The translations under genes and the position numbers were made by a program. Positions 6,831 to 10,736 of a stretch of DNA of 10,736 bases are shown one piece after another. Below the pieces are notes generated by a model. The model did not search any database. It had not been told where the DNA came from and saw only the letters and a list, made by a program, of their open reading frames with translations. Each line of letters starts with the position of its first letter. Position 1 is the stretch's first letter. Source of the DNA: Gammaproteobacteria bacterium (GTDB lineage Bacteria; Pseudomonadota; Gammaproteobacteria; DSM-19610); NCBI GenBank assembly GCA_030618475.1, contig JAUXDG010000078.1, positions 1 to 10,736 of the forward strand, read 5' to 3'.

Positions 6831-6852
6831 TATCAGTATCAGTATCAGTATC
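6831..6852. repeat. TATCAG hexanucleotide tandem repeat (3.7 copies)
   Basis: Three perfect TATCAG units plus TATC run without interruption, in the 194-bp gap between two divergent genes. It is not coding in either flanking gene. Slippage here would alter the distance or curvature upstream of the candidate promoter at 6795-6823. Confidence 0.75.
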
Positions 6853-6908
6853 GCCATGCACAAGGGTTTTCATGCGTCAGTTTTTCTAAAGTTTATCTGA
6901 CAGCTTCC

Positions 6909-6935
6909 GATAACGATATTAGTTATTCCTAATAT
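6909..6935. promoter_or_regulatory. Fur-like box overlapping a 20-bp palindrome, upstream of yceI-like gene
   Basis: GATAACGATATTAGTTATT (6909-6927) matches the 19-bp Fur consensus (GATAATGATAATCATTATC) at 14 positions. Overlapping it is a perfect palindrome, ATATTAG-N6-CTAATAT (6916-6935). The sites lie 24-50 bp upstream of the GTG at 6959, where a repressor would block transcription or initiation. CTGACA (6897-6902) resembles a -35 but has no well-placed -10. Whether the true ligand is Fur or another dimeric regulator cannot be decided here. Confidence 0.4.
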
Positions 6936-6958
6936 TCTAACCTTTCGAGGGCGTCAGA

Positions 6959-7639
6959 GTGGGTACTAAGCATTCGTTTATACGGGGTGGAATTGCTGCT
7001 ATCGCATTGCTCGGCAGCGTCGCTAACGGCTTTGCAAACGAGAAAGAGTTATGTGCACCATTCAAAAACACCAGGGTAGATCAATCACTTGTAGCCATGA
7101 TGCTGACTGCTGCTGAGGAAGGCGGTCTGTATCTGATCCGCTCATCGACCTCGAGTGTCGGATTTTGCGCAAACAGTCTGCTCGGACGTATAGAGGCCGA
7201 ATTTACGATTTTCCAGGGCGGCATATCGCTGCTGGCTTCATCGCCAGAGCATGAACATGGACAGACGCTGATCAGGGTCGATACTGACAGCCTGAAAACC
7301 AGCGACACGCTGGTTCAGTATCTGATCAAAAGCAAAGGTTTTCTAGACGTGGAAAACTTTCCGGAAATCTTGTTTGTCAGCACCGGCCTCACATGGACGA
7401 GTCGCAATGAGGGTAAGCTGGAAGGATTGCTGACCCTGCACGGAACAACCCGGCCGGTAAGCTTTACTGTCAATTTGCTAGGCCTGGACGATAGCCCCCT
7501 GCTACTATCCGATGAAGTCGAGGTCAAGGCTACCACGACCATTCGCCCCTCTGAGTTCGGTATCGATACGTTGCCGGAATTCGTGACCGATTCAGTCAGT
7601 TTGTGCATGCGCATTAACGCGGTTCGTTATTCCAGCTGA
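6959..7639 (+). CDS. YceI-family periplasmic lipocalin-like protein (226 aa)
   Basis: YceI proteins are eight-stranded beta barrels that bind isoprenoid or other amphiphilic lipids, usually in the periplasm. Residues 1-26 are a signal peptide (hydrophobic GGIAAIALLGSVANGFA, cleavage before NEKE). Family motifs are clear: SLKTSDTLVQYLIKSKGFLD, then VENFPEILFVST (131-142), LEGLLTLHGTTRPVSFTV (154-171) and ATTTIRPSEFGIDTLPEFV (191-209), then the DSVSL.MRIN strand. The start is GTG at 6959 with GAGGG about 8 nt upstream; the next in-frame ATG (codon 47) would lose the signal peptide. Length is slightly above the usual ~190 aa, due to the segment before residue ~55. There are three cysteines (32, 70, 216). 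The stop overlaps the convergent fusion gene by 13 bp. A Fur-like palindrome precedes it. The lipid ligand is unknown; an association with the neighbouring lipid-type enzyme is inference. Confidence 0.9.
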   Translation: MGTKHSFIRGGIAAIALLGSVANGFANEKELCAPFKNTRVDQSLVAMMLTAAEEGGLYLIRSSTSSVGFCANSLLGRIEAEFTIFQGGISLLASSPEHEHGQTLIRVDTDSLKTSDTLVQYLIKSKGFLDVENFPEILFVSTGLTWTSRNEGKLEGLLTLHGTTRPVSFTVNLLGLDDSPLLLSDEVEVKATTTIRPSEFGIDTLPEFVTDSVSLCMRINAVRYSS

Positions 7640-10203
7640 TTACGCCGCACATACGTCTCTATCGGAAAAGTAAACTCTGATCGGCATTGCAATGATACCG
7701 GCTTGAATTGACCTTCTCGCTGCCCCTTGGATACGCAATGCTGCCTATAAGCACTACTGGTGCCCGAGGATAGCCAATTAAAGGAAAGCATGGCCAGGCG
7801 CTCACTTGAACGCTTGGAATTGTATTCAATATTTATCTTACAGAGTGCCAAATCGATAGTCTCCGACAGTTTTTCATTGGGCCTGGCCGAATCGGAATTC
7901 GGCTCGACATAGACGTGGTACCTGCTTTCCTCTTCATCAGCCAACGCCATTATAAAAACAGGACTGATAGCATGCTGTTTCAATACCTCTTCCACTGCTT
8001 CAAGCATTTGGTGCTCGTATAATTTTTCACCAGTAATACTGGTTACACCGCGCCCTTTCTGCACAAAACGCAAGGTCGGCGTATTGTGAAAACCACCAAC
8101 CACACGGACAATATCATTCATGAAGTAGCGGTATAGGCCTGCCGAGGTCGTAACAATCAGGTAGTACTCACTCCCCTCTTCCAACTCATGCAAACGCACA
8201 GCACGTTTTCCACCGGTCTCCCACTCCCCGCGTTCAACAAACTCGTAAAAGTGCTGGTTGACCATCGGCAAACCGGCGCCTGTTGCCGGATCAACAGTGA
8301 CGGTTGCGCGAAGCTCGCTGGCAAGGATCCCCAGATCTATAACGCGTGTATTAGGGGGGAGCACCTTCTTCAGCGCTCCCACTGCCACCCCACAACTTCC
8401 GCCCGTCCAGATGGTTGCCAGCCTGATATTTGGCCACAACATGTCATAACTGAGTTCTGTTTCTGATGCGAGCTGGCGCAACTGCCCGGCACGCTCCGGG
8501 CAGGCATTCAATCGGCCGGCGAGTGCCGCCGAAACATCCGCATCCAGCCCGCCCAGACCACGCATATCGCCATATTCCAGACTTTCGATAAACGCATCTC
8601 TGGAATCATTTAATACCGAAAGCAATTGCAGGAAAGATGATGCATTTGCGCCCGCGAGATAGGTGATATTCGGCTCGGCCAGCGCCAGTCGCAACATGAC
8701 CCGGTATTTCAGTGCGTGATCGGTGATCGCACTGACTTCCGCCGGAACAACATAATTCGCACGCACCAGACGCGGCATACTGGCGTACAGGTGGCCAGAG
8801 ACAGAGCCGTAGGGAATGCCAGAGGGCCTGTGCCCCTCAACTGCTGGACTGGCGACACCAAACGCCTTGCCTTCAAAGGCATCCGGGCAAGTCTGATACA
8901 TCATCAGAGAAAATAACTGCTGCCCTTCTTTATATTGCTGCAGTGTGCTGCCGAGGACCGGAATGTATTTGGGCTCCCCGGTTGTTCCACTCGTAACGGC
9001 GTACATAAAAGGTGGTTCAACGGTAAGTGCAGCGTGTTCACCTGCCTCCTGCGCTTCTATATAGGGACGCAAAGACTCGTAATCCTGGACCGGCACGCAC
9101 CGAGTAAAGTCACTATACGATTGGATATTCCCAAATCCGTAATCTTTTCCGAAGCGGGTTTCCCTTGCCTGACGAATAAGACTCTCCAACAGGGCCTCCT
9201 GAATGGCTTTAGGATGCACTGTTGCGCGCACAAATGGCTTCCAGATTGAGCGATGTATCCACTGCATGTGACCGCTCAGCAACAGGCCATAAAGCCATTG
9301 CCTCAACTTCTTTACCGGAACATCGAAATCTGCAATCCCCTGTGTAAAAGGTGTCATCAGCTGATCGACAAAGCAGCCCGGATAATGCCGATTCTTCAGA
9401 CCCAGTTCACCCACCGTACGCTCGTTGGGCAGAAAACGCGTACCAAACAGAAGATCCCAGATAATGACATTGTTACCAAAATTGGTATTGGATTCCTCTG
9501 CAAGACGCGAGTGATGCCAGCGATGCAGTTCGGCACTGCTGATTACATAGTTCAGCAATCCGAAACGCAGCTTTATATTGGAATGCTGGAAAAAACCGTT
9601 GATGGCATAAAATACAAAATAGAGCGAAACCACCGCCTCTGAAACACCAAACAGTATGAATGGCAGCGTATCGAGCAGGAACTGCAAGGCTTTTTCTATT
9701 GGATGAAAACGCCCCACATTTAACCAGTACAGCCGTTTGGGCGAATGATGGACCGCATGCAGGCGCCAAAGCCATGGAATCTTGTGTGATGCCAGATGCA
9801 GCCAATAACGAAGAAAGTCGGCTCCCAGAATCATCATGACAGCTTGCACACCGATGGGAAGCCCTTGGGGCCACCCATTAAAGAATGGTGCGTTTGACTG
9901 ACCCACAGCATCAAGCGCACTGAGAACTACCGCAAACGCCAACAGCTTGGGCACTAACATTTGCACCAGGACCATGTACATTGCGTCCTGCCCGACTTCA
10001 TACCGGCCTGGTTTCCATTTGGCTTCATTAGGGAAACGTAGTTCCAGAAGCGTCACCATCAGGGCACCGATAAAAACAGGTATAAAAGTACTGACGAGCA
10101 TGGACTGCCCCAGATCCAGCAACTCCATGTGGATCAAAACACCCAGCGTGATGGCACCAGGATAGGCTAACCATGGCATATATCGGTCGAGAACAGCGTT
10201 CAC
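7627..10203 (-). CDS. Fusion of fatty acid/sterol hydroxylase with GH3-type acyl-acid amido synthetase (858 aa)
   Basis: Two enzymes in one chain. Residues ~1-300 are a membrane di-iron hydroxylase of the sterol desaturase/fatty acid hydroxylase family. There are hydrophobic segments near 12-30, 33-55, 71-98, 118-135 and 172-205. The histidine clusters are HLASH (136-140), HAVHH (149-153), H167, H207 and HRWHH (227-231). Residues ~325-858 are a GH3 domain, which adenylates an acyl acid and transfers it to an amine. The ATP motifs are TSGTTGEPK (404-412), DLGILASE (623-630) and YRYFMNDIVRVV (691-702), followed by KGRGVTSITGEKLYE. Plant GH3 enzymes join jasmonate or auxin to amino acids; the bacterial substrate is unknown. 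The start is GTG, with AAGGAG ten bases upstream, overlapping the upstream stop as GTGA. A hydroxylated N-acyl conjugate is the inferred product. The frame is intact across the junction, so this is not two genes. Confidence 0.88.
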   Translation of the reverse strand: MNAVLDRYMPWLAYPGAITLGVLIHMELLDLGQSMLVSTFIPVFIGALMVTLLELRFPNEAKWKPGRYEVGQDAMYMVLVQMLVPKLLAFAVVLSALDAVGQSNAPFFNGWPQGLPIGVQAVMMILGADFLRYWLHLASHKIPWLWRLHAVHHSPKRLYWLNVGRFHPIEKALQFLLDTLPFILFGVSEAVVSLYFVFYAINGFFQHSNIKLRFGLLNYVISSAELHRWHHSRLAEESNTNFGNNVIIWDLLFGTRFLPNERTVGELGLKNRHYPGCFVDQLMTPFTQGIADFDVPVKKLRQWLYGLLLSGHMQWIHRSIWKPFVRATVHPKAIQEALLESLIRQARETRFGKDYGFGNIQSYSDFTRCVPVQDYESLRPYIEAQEAGEHAALTVEPPFMYAVTSGTTGEPKYIPVLGSTLQQYKEGQQLFSLMMYQTCPDAFEGKAFGVASPAVEGHRPSGIPYGSVSGHLYASMPRLVRANYVVPAEVSAITDHALKYRVMLRLALAEPNITYLAGANASSFLQLLSVLNDSRDAFIESLEYGDMRGLGGLDADVSAALAGRLNACPERAGQLRQLASETELSYDMLWPNIRLATIWTGGSCGVAVGALKKVLPPNTRVIDLGILASELRATVTVDPATGAGLPMVNQHFYEFVERGEWETGGKRAVRLHELEEGSEYYLIVTTSAGLYRYFMNDIVRVVGGFHNTPTLRFVQKGRGVTSITGEKLYEHQMLEAVEEVLKQHAISPVFIMALADEEESRYHVYVEPNSDSARPNEKLSETIDLALCKINIEYNSKRSSERLAMLSFNWLSSGTSSAYRQHCVSKGQREGQFKPVSLQCRSEFTFPIETYVRRNQLE

Positions 10204-10658
10204 TGCAACGGCACTCCTTGTCCAATTCGATAGTGATAATGTCCTATGACTAAAACAATGGATGCCAGCACCAGATGGAAGAACGCAGGAATTGGTGTCG
10301 CAAACCAGGACACTGATGACAGCAGGGTCAGCCCCAGGATCAATCGAAGTAACATGACAATGAAATAGACGCCTCCCAAGATAAACAGCCGACGCCCGAC
10401 CCGACGATTGGGCTTGAGTGCTGCCATGCCAATTTGCCTGATCATTATCATGACTACGAAGATGATCAGTATTTGGGAAGCCAGCAAGAGCGGATATGAC
10501 AAGCTGCTACCCTGCCATTGTCGAAATTCGGGTAACCAGCCTACTGGATATATCACCTGAAGAAGTTGTGCCAGGACGCGAAAAGTGAACAGGCATAAAA
10601 GTGCCGACAGCCACATTGGATACTCGCCTATGCTTTCCTCTTGCCTGATCACCTGCAC
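10200..10658 (-). CDS. Small four-helix inner-membrane protein, cotranscribed with the fusion enzyme
   Basis: I do not recognise a named family. The product has about four hydrophobic helices (residues ~15-36, 54-76, 91-113, 122-142) with basic loops (KPNRRVGRR at 82-90). The C-terminus is polar, with IGHYHYRIGQG. Histidines at 128, 140 and 142 near the last helix could bind metal or haem, but this is speculation. The start is uncertain: the frame opens with a GTG at 10658, which has little Shine-Dalgarno. An ATG at 10616 (MWLSALLCLF) has AGGCGA about 6-7 nt upstream and removes a 14-residue polar leader. The stop overlaps the GTG of the fusion gene (GTGA), so coupled translation is likely. 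This suggests a partner of the membrane hydroxylase, such as an electron-transfer or assembly subunit; that is inference. Confidence 0.75.
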   Translation of the reverse strand: MQVIRQEESIGEYPMWLSALLCLFTFRVLAQLLQVIYPVGWLPEFRQWQGSSLSYPLLLASQILIIFVVMIMIRQIGMAALKPNRRVGRRLFILGGVYFIVMLLRLILGLTLLSSVSWFATPIPAFFHLVLASIVLVIGHYHYRIGQGVPLQ

Positions 10659-10701
10659 CCCGGAAATAATCTATTTTCTTAAAAATACTTCATTACCTGA
10701 T

Positions 10702-10729
10702 GTTTTATATCTATTTATTAATATAAAAC
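10702..10729. promoter_or_regulatory. Perfect 9-bp inverted repeat in AT-rich leader of the fusion operon
   Basis: GTTTTATAT (10702-10710) and ATATAAAAC (10721-10729) are exact reverse complements with a 10-bp spacer. They lie 44-71 bp upstream of the GTG at 10658 in very AT-rich DNA (10659-10736). The minus strand offers several -10-like hexamers (TATATT, TATAAA), so this is the probable promoter region. The symmetry fits a dimeric repressor or activator site. No known consensus is recognised. Confidence 0.4.
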
Positions 10730-10736
10730 GACTGAA

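Noticed and set aside
6831..6852. Repeat as a CRISPR or iteron array
   Set aside because: Units are only six bases with no spacers, and no replication or Cas gene is present.
6534..6932. 132-aa plus-strand open frame ending in a YHHYQYQYQYRH stretch
   Set aside because: It is antisense to the discoidin-like gene and then reads the hexamer repeat; the repetitive residues come from TATCAG, not from a protein.
9473..9874. Separate 133-aa minus-strand gene inside the fusion
   Set aside because: It is out of phase with the hydroxylase domain, whose histidine motifs are all in the long frame.

Overview
The window looks like chromosomal DNA of a Gram-negative gammaproteobacterium. The evidence is signal peptides, an outer-membrane-type lipoprotein box, a YceI-family protein, a periplasmic-type ApbE, a textbook CRP/Vfr operator, and short Shine-Dalgarno-led genes with ATGA/GTGA overlaps. 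The genus cannot be fixed from the sequence. No tRNA, rRNA, CRISPR array, transposase gene or phage gene was seen.

Layout from left to right. (1) Positions 1-4716, minus strand: a tightly overlapping three-gene envelope operon. It runs from a 174-aa exported coiled-coil protein, to a ~620-aa exported TPR protein, to a very long TPR lipoprotein that leaves the window at base 1 (at least 778 aa). (2) Positions 4717-5041: an intergenic region with a terminator-like hairpin for apbE, a 15-bp palindrome and a perfect TGTGA-N6-TCACA site about 100 bp upstream of the operon. (3) Positions 5042-6160, minus: an ApbE FAD:protein FMN transferase. A 132-bp element with 30-bp terminal inverted repeats (6045-6176) lies across its 5' end. 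(4) Positions 6288-6764, minus: a cytosolic, discoidin/F5-8C-like conserved protein. (5) Positions 6765-6958: a divergent intergenic region with a TATCAG hexamer repeat, a plausible promoter and a Fur-like palindromic operator. (6) Positions 6959-7639, plus: an exported YceI-family protein. (7) Positions 7627-10658, minus: a two-gene operon made of a small four-helix membrane protein and an 858-aa fusion of a membrane di-iron fatty acid/sterol hydroxylase with a GH3-type acyl-acid amido synthetase. The yceI gene and the fusion gene overlap tail to tail by 13 bp. The operon is preceded by AT-rich DNA holding a perfect 9-bp inverted repeat.

Functionally, the left half is an envelope assembly of TPR scaffold proteins. 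It resembles the TPR parts found beside TolQ/ExbB-TolR/ExbD motors, which would be expected beyond the left edge. The right half points to lipid chemistry. A hydroxylase fused to an ATP-dependent amide-forming enzyme suggests a membrane-bound enzyme that makes an oxidised N-acyl conjugate, and a YceI lipid-binding-type protein is its convergent neighbour. This fusion and the inverted-repeat element rewriting the start of apbE are the two most unusual things here.
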